From NCBI RefSeq assembly GCF_019219025.1, contig NZ_JAHUWN010000009.1:147980-211979 (forward strand): 64,000 nucleotides of DNA, in the 5' to 3' direction. Below the pieces are notes generated by a model. That model saw only the letters and a list, made by a program, of their open reading frames with translations. It did not search any database and was not told where the DNA came from. Both the position numbers and the translations under genes were made by a program. The stretch comes from Bacillus sp. sid0103. Its GTDB lineage: Bacteria; Bacillota; Bacilli; Bacillales_B; DSM-18226. Below, piece by piece: positions 18,187-27,517 of this stretch; positions within the stretch are counted from its first letter, which is position 1; every line of letters starts with the position of its first letter.

Positions 18187-18936
18187 CTATTTTTTCAAAT
18201 AATAAAGAAGGATTCCCGTAGCAACGGCTACATTTAAGGACTCACTCTTCCCATAAATCGGGATATAAAGATTCGCTGTTGTACTCGCAAGTATATCTTT
18301 ACCGACACCATTTCCTTCATTTCCAACAATCAAGGCGAAAGAATCTCCAGTAGAAATATCAGTATATGCAGATGCGCCTTCAAGTGCTGTACCGTAAACA
18401 GGAATATTTTTTTCGTGCAGTTTGTCCATCCATTCATGAAGGTCGCCTCTAATAATCGGAAGATGAAAATGGCTCCCTTGTGCAGACCTAATTACCTTTG
18501 AGTTAAAAATATCGACACTACCACGTCCAACCACTACAGCATCTATCCCTGCAGCATCAGCGGTGCGAATCATGGTTCCAAGATTTCCAGGATCCTGAAC
18601 AGCATCAATCATCAGGAACGTTTTTGCATCCCGAACCTCAGCAGCTGTGATCCGGCACACCGCATAAATTCCTTGCGGTGCTTCTGTATCTGATAATGAA
18701 TTCGATATCTCCTCAGTGACTTGAGTTACTGGCGTGGAACCAGCATCCCAGCGTGAAGGCACGTCAACCTTTTCAGAAACGATGATTTCCAAAACTTGTT
18801 CGCCTTGTTTTAGAGCTTCCTCCACTAAATGAAAGCCTTCTACTAAAAATGTACCGGACTTATCCCGCTCTTTTTTCGTTAATAACTTTTTCCATTGTTT
18901 TACTTTAGGATTATTGATTGATTCGATATACTTCAA
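18187..18936 (-). CDS. ysgA: SpoU/TrmH-family RNA 2'-O-methyltransferase
   Basis: 249 aa. The N-terminal RNA-binding domain (about 5-90, NNPKVKQWKKLLTKKERDK) is followed by a SPOUT catalytic domain with motifs DAVQDPGNLGTMIRTADAAG (motif 1), VGNEGNGV (motif 2) and IPIYGKSESLNVAVATGILL (motif 3), the knotted SAM site. TTG at 18936 is chosen for its AAAGGAG site; the longer frame has none. The substrate (rRNA or tRNA) is not determinable here. Confidence 0.92.
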   Translation of the reverse strand: MKYIESINNPKVKQWKKLLTKKERDKSGTFLVEGFHLVEEALKQGEQVLEIIVSEKVDVPSRWDAGSTPVTQVTEEISNSLSDTEAPQGIYAVCRITAAEVRDAKTFLMIDAVQDPGNLGTMIRTADAAGIDAVVVGRGSVDIFNSKVIRSAQGSHFHLPIIRGDLHEWMDKLHEKNIPVYGTALEGASAYTDISTGDSFALIVGNEGNGVGKDILASTTANLYIPIYGKSESLNVAVATGILLYYLKK

Positions 18937-19027
18937 AACCCGCTCTCCTTTTACAATAACGATGATTTTTTTATTATAGCCTAACAAAAATACATAATAA
19001 AACCAAAAATAGAAAACATATTAAAAG

Positions 19028-19146
19028 AAAAGCGAAAGCGCCTTGCCCAGGGGCGACAAGCATAAGACAAGCACTGACAGAAGGCGCCGTTTACCTTCCG
19101 AAGTGATTGGCTTATGCCTCGAGCCCCTAGGCGCTGTAGCTAGACA
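19028..19146 (+). repeat. dispersed ~120-bp palindromic element, copy A
   Basis: Begins AAAGCGAAAGCGCC and ends GCCCCTAGGCGCTGTAGCTAGAC, with internal CAGGGGCGAC, CATAAGAC and TTGGCTTATG blocks. It is homologous to the reverse complement of the copy at 28990-29109. It fills most of the ysgA-sspI gap. Confidence 0.85.
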
Positions 19147-19202
19147 GTTCTCAAGGTTCAAAATTTTAAACATATTTATTTATTGAAAAGGAGTGCACAT
19201 AC

Positions 19203-19409
19203 ATGAATTTAAATTTACGAAATGCAATTGTTCACAATGTTACCGGGAATACACAAGATCAATTAGAAGATACCATTGTTGATGCTATTCAAAATGGGGA
19301 AGAAAAAATGCTCCCAGGTCTCGGCGTTTTATTTGAAATCATTTGGAAAAATTCATCCGAAGAAGAAAAAAAAGAAATGCTCGCAACTCTTGAAAATGGG
19401 TTAAAGTAG
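19203..19409 (+). CDS. sspI: small acid-soluble spore protein I
   Basis: 68 aa, full length. The sequence [15 protein letters not shown], then [20 protein letters not shown], is characteristic of SspI, a minor spore-core protein made in the forespore. Ribosome site AAAAGGAG. In B. subtilis it is under sigma-G; I could not pick a convincing sigma-G promoter here. It shows that the organism sporulates. Confidence 0.97.
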   Translation: MNLNLRNAIVHNVTGNTQDQLEDTIVDAIQNGEEKMLPGLGVLFEIIWKNSSEEEKKEMLATLENGLK

Positions 19410-19419
19410 CTAAATGGTA

Positions 19420-19453
19420 AAACTGTCGATGATCTCCCTTCGGCAGTTTTTTT
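19420..19453 (+). terminator. sspI terminator
   Basis: Stem AAACTGTCG/CGGCAGTTT followed by a seven-T run. Confidence 0.85.
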
Positions 19454-19457
19454 ATGA

Positions 19458-19489
19458 AAAAGAAATCCCCGGCCAATTGACCGAGGATT
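19458..19489 (-). terminator. ysdC terminator
   Basis: Stem AATCCTCGG/CCGGGGATT (minus sense) followed by TCTTTTTC, facing the sspI terminator. Confidence 0.75.
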
Positions 19490-19500
19490 ACAAATGCAAT

Positions 19501-20586
19501 TTATTCAAACGTAATTTTATCAACCGTTTCACGATCTAATCGCTTGATGACTTCAACAATTAGCTTAACGGCATTTTCATAATCATCACGATGGAGCATT
19601 GCGGCATGGGAATGGATATACCTTGTCGCAATTGTAATCGCCATTGCTGGAACCCCATTATGTGTTAAATGGATCGACCCTGCATCCGTACCGCCGCCCG
19701 GAATCGATTCGAATTGATAGGGAATGTTCAATTCATCAGCTGTATCGGTCACTAAATCACGCAGACCTTTATGGGCAACTAGGGAGGCATCATAAATGAC
19801 TACTTGTGGTCCCTTACCCATTTTACTCATGGCATCTCTTTCAGAAACTCCCGGTGTATCCCCGGCAATACCTACATCTACAGCAAAGCCGATATCTGGG
19901 TTAATTTTTGCTGCTGCGGTCTTGGCACCACGTAAACCAACCTCTTCTTGGACATTTCCGACACCATAAACAACATTAGGATGGTCGACACCCTTTAATT
20001 GTTTGAGAACATCGATGGCAATGGCACAGCCAATTCGGTTATCCCAAGCTTTAGCTAATAGCATCTTTTCATTGTTCATCACGGTAAATTCAAAATACGG
20101 GACAACCATATCGCCCGGACGAACGCCCCACTCCTTGGCTTCCTCACGGCTTGAAGCACCAATATCAATAAACATTTCTTTAATTTCAACAGGTTTCTTA
20201 CGAGCCTCTGCTGACAGAATATGTGGTGGCTTAGAACCGATAATCCCGGTTACATCTCCCTTTCTCGTTACGATCGTCACGCGCTGGGCTAGCATAACCT
20301 GCCCCCACCAGCCGCCAACCGGTTGAAAACGAAGGAAACCTTTGTCATCGATTTGCGTAATCATAAAGCCAACTTCATCCAAGTGACCCGCGACCATAAT
20401 TTTCGGGCCGCCTTCTTTACCTACTTTTTTAGCAATCAAGCTGCCAAGTCCATCGGTTGTGAGTTCATCTGCAAATGGTTCTATGTATTTTTTCATGACC
20501 TCGCGAACTTCACGCTCATTGCCAGGAATCCCTTTGGCATCTGTTAACTCTTTTAGCATCGTCAAGGTTTCATCTAGTTTTGCCAT
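19501..20586 (-). CDS. ysdC: M42 family metallopeptidase (glutamyl aminopeptidase-like)
   Basis: 361 aa dizinc aminopeptidase of the tetrahedral TET type. Metal ligands are visible: [10 protein letters not shown] (His68, with the adjacent Asp70), [11 protein letters not shown] (bridging Asp) and [12 protein letters not shown] (catalytic Glu and metal Glu), then [12 protein letters not shown] and [11 protein letters not shown]. It is cytosolic and degrades oligopeptides. ATG after AAGGGGG. Confidence 0.94.
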   Translation of the reverse strand: MAKLDETLTMLKELTDAKGIPGNEREVREVMKKYIEPFADELTTDGLGSLIAKKVGKEGGPKIMVAGHLDEVGFMITQIDDKGFLRFQPVGGWWGQVMLAQRVTIVTRKGDVTGIIGSKPPHILSAEARKKPVEIKEMFIDIGASSREEAKEWGVRPGDMVVPYFEFTVMNNEKMLLAKAWDNRIGCAIAIDVLKQLKGVDHPNVVYGVGNVQEEVGLRGAKTAAAKINPDIGFAVDVGIAGDTPGVSERDAMSKMGKGPQVVIYDASLVAHKGLRDLVTDTADELNIPYQFESIPGGGTDAGSIHLTHNGVPAMAITIATRYIHSHAAMLHRDDYENAVKLIVEVIKRLDRETVDKITFE

Positions 20587-20657
20587 TATTAAACCCCCTT
20601 ATCTGTTTGCTGACCTTCATTATACAGAAAATAGCAGTAAATTCCCAATTTTTTCTG

Positions 20658-21149
20658 CTAATAGTTATTCTGCTGTCTTAAATAATTTACTTCGTTTTTG
20701 TGGAAATATGCTCTTTCTATTTCTTCATTTGTAAATCCGAGTAAGGAAGCTAAACACAAATAGGATGCAAATAACTTCCGATAATCATCCAAACTTCTGC
20801 TCTTTTGAAAAATAAGGATCCTGTCGTACAAAAATAGAAACTGCTCTGTCACATTGAAAGATGCCTGACCTTCATTCAAAACCGTTTGCTCCGTATCATA
20901 TCCACATTCGATTCCAAGCGATAAAATAAAATGTACACCATCCACAAATTCCTCTAGTATGACTTCTTTAGCTGATGATGGCTTGAAACTCCAAAATTTA
21001 AAACTGCGCGTTTCATTGGCTAATTCGCCGATTTCTACAAGCAAGGCAAGGACCTTTCTGTCAAATAAATCTTCGTCCTGCAGATTGTGCTTATCTTCAA
21101 TATGGGTATCCAATGCTTTTTGCATCTGAAAGAGTTTTTCTAATTGCAT
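20658..21149 (-). CDS. dimeric dUTP diphosphatase (all-alpha NTP-PPase family)
   Basis: 163 aa from ATG at 21149, chosen because the nearby GTG overlaps the GGGAG ribosome site. Two acidic helices characteristic of the Mg-dependent dimeric dUTPase/MazG-like fold are present: LVEIGELANETRSFKFWS and LEEFVDGVHFILSLGIE. The product would hydrolyse dUTP to dUMP, limiting uracil in DNA. Similar genes occur both on Bacillus chromosomes and in phages. Confidence 0.88.
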   Translation of the reverse strand: MQLEKLFQMQKALDTHIEDKHNLQDEDLFDRKVLALLVEIGELANETRSFKFWSFKPSSAKEVILEEFVDGVHFILSLGIECGYDTEQTVLNEGQASFNVTEQFLFLYDRILIFQKSRSLDDYRKLFASYLCLASLLGFTNEEIERAYFHKNEVNYLRQQNNY

Positions 21150-21247
21150 GATTACCGTCACTCCCTATGGAAATTAATTTAGTATGCCCAATGCTAAAAC
21201 TAATTTGATAAACCCTATTACCAAATTACCGCATAAAATTACGGTTT

Positions 21248-21508
21248 TTAAAGAAGAACCTTTAATAAAAGTCCAAGTTCGAACACAGCAAGGATCGGAA
21301 AGCCAATCTTAAATGAGAGATGCTTCGTTTTATGTCGATAAAGCTGCATTCCCGCAGTCGTACCGACAGCACCTCCAAATAACGCTACCAGCCATAAGGT
21401 TCTCTCAGAGATGCGGTACTCATGCTTTCTAGCCCGCTTCTTATCCTCCCACATAATCACAAGTCCAGCAATATTCATGATTACATAGACTACTAACCAT
21501 ATTTTCAT
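21248..21508 (-). CDS. ysdA: DUF1294 family membrane protein
   Basis: 86 aa from ATG at 21508 (MKIWLVVYVIMN, GGGGG site 9 nt upstream). Two or three membrane helices surround the DUF1294 signature DKKRARKHEYRISERTLW. Function is unknown. It lies immediately downstream of the rplT operon terminator, as in related genomes. Confidence 0.85.
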   Translation of the reverse strand: MKIWLVVYVIMNIAGLVIMWEDKKRARKHEYRISERTLWLVALFGGAVGTTAGMQLYRHKTKHLSFKIGFPILAVFELGLLLKVLL

Positions 21509-21527
21509 CCACCGTTTCCCCCTTATA

Positions 21528-21565
21528 GAAAAGGCCATTCTCATCAAAGAGAATGGCCTTTAAAA
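21528..21565 (-). terminator. infC-rpmI-rplT terminator
   Basis: Perfect 13-bp stem AAAGGCCATTCTC (21530-21542)/GAGAATGGCCTTT (21549-21561). Confidence 0.85.
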
Positions 21566-21571
21566 TATGTC

Positions 21572-21606
21572 TAGCATCAACGCCTAGGGGCGCCTCCGCT
21601 TTTCTT
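21572..21606 (-). repeat. dispersed element, short fragment (copy B)
   Basis: GTCTAGCATCAACGCCTAGGGGCGCCTCCGC-type sequence: the two ends of the dispersed element joined. It stops one base from the rplT stop codon. Confidence 0.7.
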
Positions 21607-21607
21607 A

Positions 21608-21967
21608 TTACTTGTTAATGTTTTGTTTTGCAACGTTTGCTAATTCAGCAAATGCGTTTGCATCGCTTACTGCTAATTCAGCAAGCATCTTGCGGTTTAC
21701 TTCGATACCAGCAAGCTTTAAGCCATGCATTAAACGGCTGTAAGAAAGACCGTTCATACGAGCAGCTGCATTGATACGAGTAATCCAAAGTTTGCGGAAG
21801 TCGCGTTTTTTCTGACGACGATCGCGGAAAGCATACATTAAAGATTTCATAACCTGTTGGTTAGCAACTTTATATAATGTATGTTTTGAACCGAAATAAC
21901 CTTTTGCTAATTTAAGAACTTTTTTACGACGTTTGCGCGTAACTGTACCGCCTTTTACACGTGGCAT
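21608..21967 (-). CDS. rplT: 50S ribosomal protein L20
   Basis: 119 aa, the exact family size. Very basic N-terminus ([20 protein letters not shown]), then [20 protein letters not shown] and [18 protein letters not shown]. It is needed early in 50S assembly and, in Bacillus, represses its own operon by binding the infC leader. 38 bp after rpmI, with GGAGGG before the ATG. Confidence 0.99.
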   Translation of the reverse strand: MPRVKGGTVTRKRRKKVLKLAKGYFGSKHTLYKVANQQVMKSLMYAFRDRRQKKRDFRKLWITRINAAARMNGLSYSRLMHGLKLAGIEVNRKMLAELAVSDANAFAELANVAKQNINK

Positions 21968-22005
21968 TTAATTTCCCTCCAATATATAAATCGATCACTT
22001 AATTT

Positions 22006-22206
22006 TTACTTCATGTAAGTTAATAATTGACGAATGCGTTTGAAATCACCTTTAGAAACAAGTGATGCTTTGCGAAGCTTACGCTTTGCTTTAGTAGATT
22101 TGTTAGCAAATAAGTGGCTTGTATAAGCGTGGTCACGTTTTAATTTACCTGAACCAGTCTTTTTAAAACGCTTTGCAGCGCCACGGTGAGTTTTCATTTT
22201 TGGCAT
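22006..22206 (-). CDS. rpmI: 50S ribosomal protein L35
   Basis: 66 aa. [20 protein letters not shown] is the canonical L35 N-terminus. ATG after GGAGG. Middle gene of the infC-rpmI-rplT operon. Confidence 0.99.
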   Translation of the reverse strand: MPKMKTHRGAAKRFKKTGSGKLKRDHAYTSHLFANKSTKAKRKLRKASLVSKGDFKRIRQLLTYMK

Positions 22207-22222
22207 TGGGATATCCTCCTTA

Positions 22223-22741
22223 TTACTTGTCGGTTTTAGGTGCTAAAACTAGGAACATGCTTCGACCATCCATTTTTGGATGTGATTCAATCGTTGCAAC
22301 TTCCTTGCACGCCTCTGAAAAACGGTCTAACACACGTTGACCAATTTCTTTATGGGTAATCGCCCGGCCCTTGAAACGGATTGAAGCTTTTACCTTGTCG
22401 CCTTTTTCTAAGAACTTAATTGCATTGCGTAACTTTGTATTAAAGTCATGCTCATCAATTGTCGGGCTGAGACGAACTTCTTTAGTAGTGATGATTTTTT
22501 GATTCTTACGAGCTTCTTTTTCTTTCTTTTGCTGCTCGAATTTAAATTTGCCATAGTCCATAATTCTGCCGACTGGAGGCTTTGCATTTGGTGCAACAAG
22601 TACCAAATCAAGGTTCACTCTTCCGGCAATCTCCAAGGCTTCAGTTTTGGTTTTAATCCCCAACTGTTCGCCATTTTGATCGATTAGGCGAATTTCGCGA
22701 GCGCGAATGCCCTCATTTAACAACATGTCTTTGCTAATAAT
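22223..22741 (-). CDS. infC: translation initiation factor IF-3
   Basis: 172 aa beginning at a rare ATT codon (22741). GGAGG lies 6 nt upstream, and the resulting protein ([10 protein letters not shown]) lines up with known Bacillus IF3; a second ATT follows directly. No ATG or GTG gives a full-length IF3. The N-domain includes [20 protein letters not shown] and the C-domain [19 protein letters not shown]. An AUU start permits autoregulation by IF3 proofreading, as known in E. coli. Confidence 0.95.
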   Translation of the reverse strand: MISKDMLLNEGIRAREIRLIDQNGEQLGIKTKTEALEIAGRVNLDLVLVAPNAKPPVGRIMDYGKFKFEQQKKEKEARKNQKIITTKEVRLSPTIDEHDFNTKLRNAIKFLEKGDKVKASIRFKGRAITHKEIGQRVLDRFSEACKEVATIESHPKMDGRSMFLVLAPKTDK

Positions 22742-23032
22742 TAGCCACCTCCAAGGTTTTATCACGAATACAACGTCTTGGTTAAGAAAATCATAACAAG
22801 CCCTTTCAAACCTTAACGTGTGACGCTTCAATGAATGAACAGGTATAAAACTTTTTAGTAGTGCTATCAAATGCACAAACAAAAAAGTGCGGATGAATAC
22901 ACCCACACTTTACAGAACATAAGTAATGAAACCAAAAAGTTCAAGTAAAACCTGCCAACTGCCAATTGCGTCAATCAGGTGAGAAGCGGGTGCTTCTTCT
23001 TTTCCCAAAAACAAGTATTCAATTTTTAACCT
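22742..23032 (-). ncRNA. L20-type leader of the infC operon
   Basis: A roughly 290-nt untranslated leader between a strong promoter and infC. It carries a conserved-looking GAAGCACCCGCTTCTCACC block (near 22980) and, further on, a hairpin AGTGTGGGTG...CATCCGCACTT followed by TTTTT (about 22881-22912), a premature terminator. This fits the Bacillus L20 leader, where L20 binding causes transcription termination. Confidence 0.8.
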
Positions 23033-23038
23033 TAGTAA

Positions 23039-23067
23039 ATATAACATAAGCAAAGATATAATGTCAA
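23039..23067 (-). promoter_or_regulatory. infC operon promoter
   Basis: Consensus -35 TTGACA (complement of 23062-23067), spacer 17, -10 TTATAT (complement of 23039-23044). Confidence 0.85.
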
Positions 23068-23133
23068 ATGAACTATTTACTTTGACAACGAAATTTATTT
23101 TAGCAAGAAACAAATAATTATTCAATAGTTTTT

Positions 23134-23165
23134 TTCAAACAAAAAGAGAGGCATGCCTCTCTCTT
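23134..23165 (-). terminator. thrS terminator
   Basis: Palindromic stem GAGAGGCATGCCTCTC followed by TTTTTGTTTG on the minus strand. Confidence 0.85.
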
Positions 23166-23170
23166 TACCA

Positions 23171-25105
23171 TTATCCTCTTTTTACTTCAGCAGCCAACTC
23201 AGTGATAAACTCTGAGAATGGCTTTGTTTCTGAGTTTTGTTCTCCATATTTGCGGACGTTGACAGCCTGATTTTCGACTTCTTTATCCCCAACAACTAGC
23301 ATATATGGTATTTTTTGCATTTGTGCTTCGCGGATTTTATAACCGATTTTCTCATCACGGCCATCCAATTCGACACGGAAACCTTCACTTTGAAGCTGTT
23401 CCTGTACTTGCTTAGCATAATCATAGTGTACATCAGGTGAAACTGGAATTACCTGCACTTGTACCGGAGCGAGCCAAGTAGGGAAAGCACCTTTATATTC
23501 TTCAATTAAGAAGGCAACAAAACGTTCCATTGTCGATACAACACCACGGTGAATAACGACTGGACGATGCTGTTTGCCGTCCTCACCAACATATGTTAAA
23601 TCAAAACGTTCTGGTAATAAGAAGTCTAATTGGACAGTGGAAAGTGTTTCATCTTTTCCTAAGGCTGTCTTCACTTGAACATCAAGTTTAGGACCGTAGA
23701 AGGCCGCTTCTCCTTCTGCCTCATAATAGTTAAGTCCTAGATCATCCATGGCATCCTTAAGCATACCTTGTGCTTTTTCCCACATAGCATCATCGTCAAA
23801 ATACTTTTCAGTATCTTGTGGATCGCGGTATGAAAGGCGGAAGGAATAGTCATTAATATCAAAGTCTTTATATACCGCTAAAATGAGGTTTACAACCCGT
23901 TTGAATTCATCTTTAATTTGGTCAGGACGAACAAAGATATGTGCATCATTTAGAGTCATTCCCCGGACACGCTGTAGTCCTGAAAGTGCACCAGACATCT
24001 CATAACGATGCATTGTTCCAAGTTCAGCAATCCGAATCGGAAGCTCGCGATAGCTATGAATGCTGTTTTTGTAAACCATCATGTGATGCGGGCAGTTCAT
24101 TGGACGAAGTACTAATTGTTCATTGTCCATATCCATGACAGGGAACATATCTTCCTGATAATGATCCCAGTGACCTGAAGTCTTATATAAATCTACACTC
24201 CCCATTATTGGAGTGTAAACATGGTCATAACCAAGACGCTGTTCTTTATCTACAATGTACCGTTCAACCACCCGGCGAATAGTTGCGCCCTTTGGAAGCC
24301 ATAACGGTAAACCTTGACCTACTAATTGGTTACTTGTGAAGAGGTTCAACTCTTTACCAATTTTACGATGGTCACGCTCTTTCGCTTCTTCAAGCAAGCG
24401 GAGGTGTTCTGCTAAGTCTTCTTTCTTGAAGAAGGCAGTACCATAAATACGTTGAAGCATTTTATTATTACTGTCCCCTCGCCAATATGCACCGGCGATA
24501 CTCAATAGTTTAAACTCCTTGATTTTACCAGTTGATGGAACATGAACACCACGGCAAAGGTCAAAAAATTCACCCTGTTCATAAATTGTCACAGTTTCTT
24601 CATCTGGAATCGCTTCAATTAATTCCAGCTTATATGGGTCGCCTGCTTCTTTAAATACCTGTACTGCTTCAGAACGGCTGACTTCTTTGCGAACAATCTC
24701 AAGATTTTCATTAACGATTTTTGCCATTTCTTTTTCAATTTTAGGAAGGTCTTCAGGAGTAATGGACACCTCAAGGTCGATATCATAATAAAACCCACCT
24801 TCGATGACAGGACCGACACCCAAATTCACATTCGGATATAGCCTTTTAATCGCTTGTGCCATTAGATGTGCTGTACTGTGACGTAAAATCTCTAATGCAT
24901 CATTGGAATCTGGGACGACGATTTCTATTGAACCGTCTTCATTAATTGGACGGCGAAGATCATACAATTGACCGTTCCATTTGCCGGCAATCGCCTTTTT
25001 CTTTAGGCCCGGGCTGATAGATGCGGCAATATCTTCCGTTGTTGTTCCTTGTGGGAACTCCTTTACTGCCCCATCTGGAAACGAAATCTTAACAACGTCT
25101 GACAT
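23171..25105 (-). CDS. thrS: threonyl-tRNA synthetase
   Basis: 644 aa from ATG at 25105 ([17 protein letters not shown] upstream). The longer frame runs into the T-box leader. Domains: TGS (about 1-65), second additional editing domain with [16 protein letters not shown] (about 77), class II catalytic core with [13 protein letters not shown] (zinc Cys/His) and [20 protein letters not shown], and C-terminal anticodon domain (about 540-644). Expression is governed by the T-box upstream. Confidence 0.98.
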   Translation of the reverse strand: MSDVVKISFPDGAVKEFPQGTTTEDIAASISPGLKKKAIAGKWNGQLYDLRRPINEDGSIEIVVPDSNDALEILRHSTAHLMAQAIKRLYPNVNLGVGPVIEGGFYYDIDLEVSITPEDLPKIEKEMAKIVNENLEIVRKEVSRSEAVQVFKEAGDPYKLELIEAIPDEETVTIYEQGEFFDLCRGVHVPSTGKIKEFKLLSIAGAYWRGDSNNKMLQRIYGTAFFKKEDLAEHLRLLEEAKERDHRKIGKELNLFTSNQLVGQGLPLWLPKGATIRRVVERYIVDKEQRLGYDHVYTPIMGSVDLYKTSGHWDHYQEDMFPVMDMDNEQLVLRPMNCPHHMMVYKNSIHSYRELPIRIAELGTMHRYEMSGALSGLQRVRGMTLNDAHIFVRPDQIKDEFKRVVNLILAVYKDFDINDYSFRLSYRDPQDTEKYFDDDAMWEKAQGMLKDAMDDLGLNYYEAEGEAAFYGPKLDVQVKTALGKDETLSTVQLDFLLPERFDLTYVGEDGKQHRPVVIHRGVVSTMERFVAFLIEEYKGAFPTWLAPVQVQVIPVSPDVHYDYAKQVQEQLQSEGFRVELDGRDEKIGYKIREAQMQKIPYMLVVGDKEVENQAVNVRKYGEQNSETKPFSEFITELAAEVKRG

Positions 25106-25164
25106 GGTAATTCCTCCTTTGTAATTAAGCGTTTTCGGGTCTTTTTTTCCAAAAAAATTCGCTT

Positions 25165-25450
25165 TTAAAAAAATAAAAAAACCCGTCCCTGGAAAAGGGA
25201 CGAGTTTTGATAAACACGTGGTTCCACCCAATTTTTCATTTCCAAATGATGACACATTGAAAATGACTTTGGTCTGTTAACGGTCGAGTGCCGTCAACAA
25301 TTACTTACTTCATGAAAATATGAAGTGTTCACTGTTGAAGTTTAAAGGTGGTAAGTATAATTTTCGTGTTAGGAGGCTTTCAGCCATGTCCTCCCTCTCT
25401 AGAAACCGTAAAAAATACTGTTATCCTTATCATTACTTTTACTATGAATA
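25165..25450 (-). promoter_or_regulatory. T-box leader of thrS
   Basis: T-box core GGGTGGAACCACG (complement of 25216-25229) with a terminator stem AACTCGTCCC/GGGACGGGTT (25179-25208) followed by T-runs. An ACC in CTTACCACC (around 25355) is a plausible Thr specifier. Confidence 0.92.
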
Positions 25451-25463
25451 TACTATGTAGGTT

Positions 25464-25492
25464 ATTATAATGATTAATTTTTTAAAAATCAA
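25464..25492 (-). promoter_or_regulatory. thrS promoter
   Basis: -35 TTGATT (complement of 25487-25492), spacer 17, -10 TATAAT (complement of 25464-25469). Confidence 0.8.
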
Positions 25493-25536
25493 GGGACAGA
25501 AACCTAATAAGACAAATTTTCTCACAATTCCTGATC

Positions 25537-26415
25537 CTAGGCATGGTTTTCCGAAGAATGTTGATTTTCCACCCATTTATTCACTTCTCGTAAAGCCTCA
25601 AATGATTTAATAGTTACTCTTTCTTCAAAGATGTTTTTAATTGTCCTTACTAATGGCTCGTCTGGGTCCGTTGTATACAAAAAAATCGTTGTTGGTGCAA
25701 TGGATAACAATGGGGCAATCGACGCCGAATCCACATAAACAGGATGATTAACCAATAACTTACGGTCAATCAATCTGGTTAATTCAGCTCTTTTCATTTC
25801 CACAAACTGATCATTATAAAAGGTGATTTCCTCATCAAACAGTAAATGCAGCACGTCCATTTTCGGTTCTCGCTTCAACAGGAACTCCCGGAGCATTTGC
25901 ACAAATATTTGATATTCCTGTTCCAATTTATATTCATCAATGGCAATTTCAACATAACTTTCCAACGACTGGAGATATGGACGTAATCGAAACTTAAGAA
26001 ATGAATCAAACGAAAAAGATATATTATCTTGAAAAATATACTCAATAGCCGCCTTTATATTCGTTTCCTCATTTGAATCCCTCAAAAAAACAGAAAGATC
26101 TTCTCTCTGACCTTCGAGAATAGAATAGATAATCTCGATAATTTCCTGTTGTTCTTCTATATCATCATAAAAATATTGATTTTTTAATATTTCTCTAAAC
26201 CAGTCGTCACGCTTAATATTTGTAATAAATTCATAAAAAGCATGTTTAACAATGGAAGAGATTTCAATCGATAAAAAACTACCTACAATTTTTACTATAT
26301 ATCGATCTTCTATAAGAAGAATAGGTTCTTTGTCATTAATATTTGGTAAGTACTTCAGCAAGTGGTAATAATATTTTTCTGCATCCATCTTGCTTTGGAA
26401 GATGATTTCCGCCAA
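25537..26415 (-). CDS. ytxC: putative sporulation protein YtxC
   Basis: 292 aa, similar in size to B. subtilis YtxC, and placed between thrS and dnaI as there. The start is TTG with AAGGGGGG upstream. No catalytic motif is visible. The sequence is mostly helical and acidic with a charged middle (about 150-210); there is no signal peptide or clear membrane helix. The family is associated with sporulation, but its molecular role is unknown. Confidence 0.85.
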   Translation of the reverse strand: MAEIIFQSKMDAEKYYYHLLKYLPNINDKEPILLIEDRYIVKIVGSFLSIEISSIVKHAFYEFITNIKRDDWFREILKNQYFYDDIEEQQEIIEIIYSILEGQREDLSVFLRDSNEETNIKAAIEYIFQDNISFSFDSFLKFRLRPYLQSLESYVEIAIDEYKLEQEYQIFVQMLREFLLKREPKMDVLHLLFDEEITFYNDQFVEMKRAELTRLIDRKLLVNHPVYVDSASIAPLLSIAPTTIFLYTTDPDEPLVRTIKNIFEERVTIKSFEALREVNKWVENQHSSENHA

Positions 26416-26519
26416 CCAAATCCCCCCTTTAAGCCAATCTTTGTATTAATATATATGGGGGACTTGGCTAAAATAGACGTTAGCTGGCAAATGCTTTTGT
26501 TTTTTACAGAAAAAAAGTG

Positions 26520-26556
26520 AAGAAAAAGGACTGCCGACCTGATATCGGCAATCCTT
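26520..26556 (-). terminator. dnaBI terminator
   Basis: Stem AAGGATTGCCGA/GTCGGCAGTCCTT (one mismatch) followed by TTTTTC on the minus strand. Confidence 0.8.
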
Positions 26557-26578
26557 ATTACACTTTCTATGATTGTTA

Positions 26579-27505
26579 TTACCTTCTGTTCGGTCCTTCG
26601 ACCATGACAGGCACACTCAAAGAACGAATTCGCTCCATGATTCGTCGTGCTTTCATTTTCTCTTCTTCGCCTCTTTGGCTGTAAGTTAAATGATGCTCTA
26701 ACTCTGCAAAATTAAAGTTCGAAGTAAAAAATGTTGGCAGACTTTCAAGCATACGAAACTGTAAAATCGGCCCCAATACTTCGTCTCTAGTCCAACTTGA
26801 GACAGCTTCTGCACCGATATCATCAAGCATTAAGATAGGTTCTTTTTTTAATGCTTCAATTTTTTCATTCAATGTAGAATCCGCAATCGATCCTTTCATC
26901 TCCCGTAACAATTCCGGAACATAGACAATCATTGAAGAAATTTGTTTCTTTGCCAATTCATTGGCTATAGCCCCTAATAAATAAGACTTCCCTACACCAA
27001 ATTTGCCGTATAGATAAAGGCCTTTTGGTTTATTTCCTGCCTCATAATTCATTAAGAACGTTGCGGCCTTATCTCCAGCATTGAGTCGACCTTCGTCCCC
27101 TTCAAACTCCTCAAATGAAGCATTAAGTATGTCTCTAGGTACATATAAACTTTTGATCAACTTTTCATTTTTCTTCTTTTCGTCTGCCATAATTTTTCGA
27201 GGACATTGTTTATAAACAACATCAATTGAATTCCGTGCTAAAAGCAGATCAGGATGATACCCTTTCATAAAATTAACGCAGCCTTCAAGGGATTCACATT
27301 TATTGCAATCCTTGCTCTGATTGATATACTCGTAAAGTTTACTCATACTTTTATCAATCATTGCTTGGTCAATAGCACCTTGATGTTGGGCCATAAATGT
27401 TTTAACATCTGGATTTTGCAGGACTTGGTTGCGTTGTTGTTCATAGCGTTTTTGAAAACTTTCATTCGAAGCTAATCTGCTTAATGTTCTATTGATTCTC
27501 TCCAA
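26579..27505 (-). CDS. dnaI: primosomal protein DnaI (helicase loader)
   Basis: AAA+ ATPase that loads the replicative helicase DnaC with DnaB and DnaD. 308 aa from TTG at 27505 (MERINRTLSRLA), preferred to a GTG 9 nt upstream because AGGGGG then has 8-nt spacing and the N-terminus matches B. subtilis. The N-terminal zinc-binding part (CNKCESLEGCVNFMKGYH, about 65-82) is followed by Walker A LYGKFGVGKSYLL and Walker B ILMLDDIGAE. Translationally coupled to dnaB. Confidence 0.95.
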   Translation of the reverse strand: MERINRTLSRLASNESFQKRYEQQRNQVLQNPDVKTFMAQHQGAIDQAMIDKSMSKLYEYINQSKDCNKCESLEGCVNFMKGYHPDLLLARNSIDVVYKQCPRKIMADEKKKNEKLIKSLYVPRDILNASFEEFEGDEGRLNAGDKAATFLMNYEAGNKPKGLYLYGKFGVGKSYLLGAIANELAKKQISSMIVYVPELLREMKGSIADSTLNEKIEALKKEPILMLDDIGAEAVSSWTRDEVLGPILQFRMLESLPTFFTSNFNFAELEHHLTYSQRGEEEKMKARRIMERIRSLSVPVMVEGPNRR

Positions 27506-27517
27506 CTGTGACACCCC

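Noticed and set aside
22742..22906. N-terminal extension of IF3
   Set aside because: The extra 55 codons translate the regulatory leader and its terminator region; the family starts at the ATT after GGAGG.
23038..23043. CcpN-type motif in the infC promoter
   Set aside because: The match (TATGTTATATT) is an A/T-rich -10 region and there is no biological reason for CcpN control of infC.
25106..25255. N-terminal extension of ThrS
   Set aside because: The extra codons fall in the T-box terminator region; a good ATG with GGAGG gives the family length.
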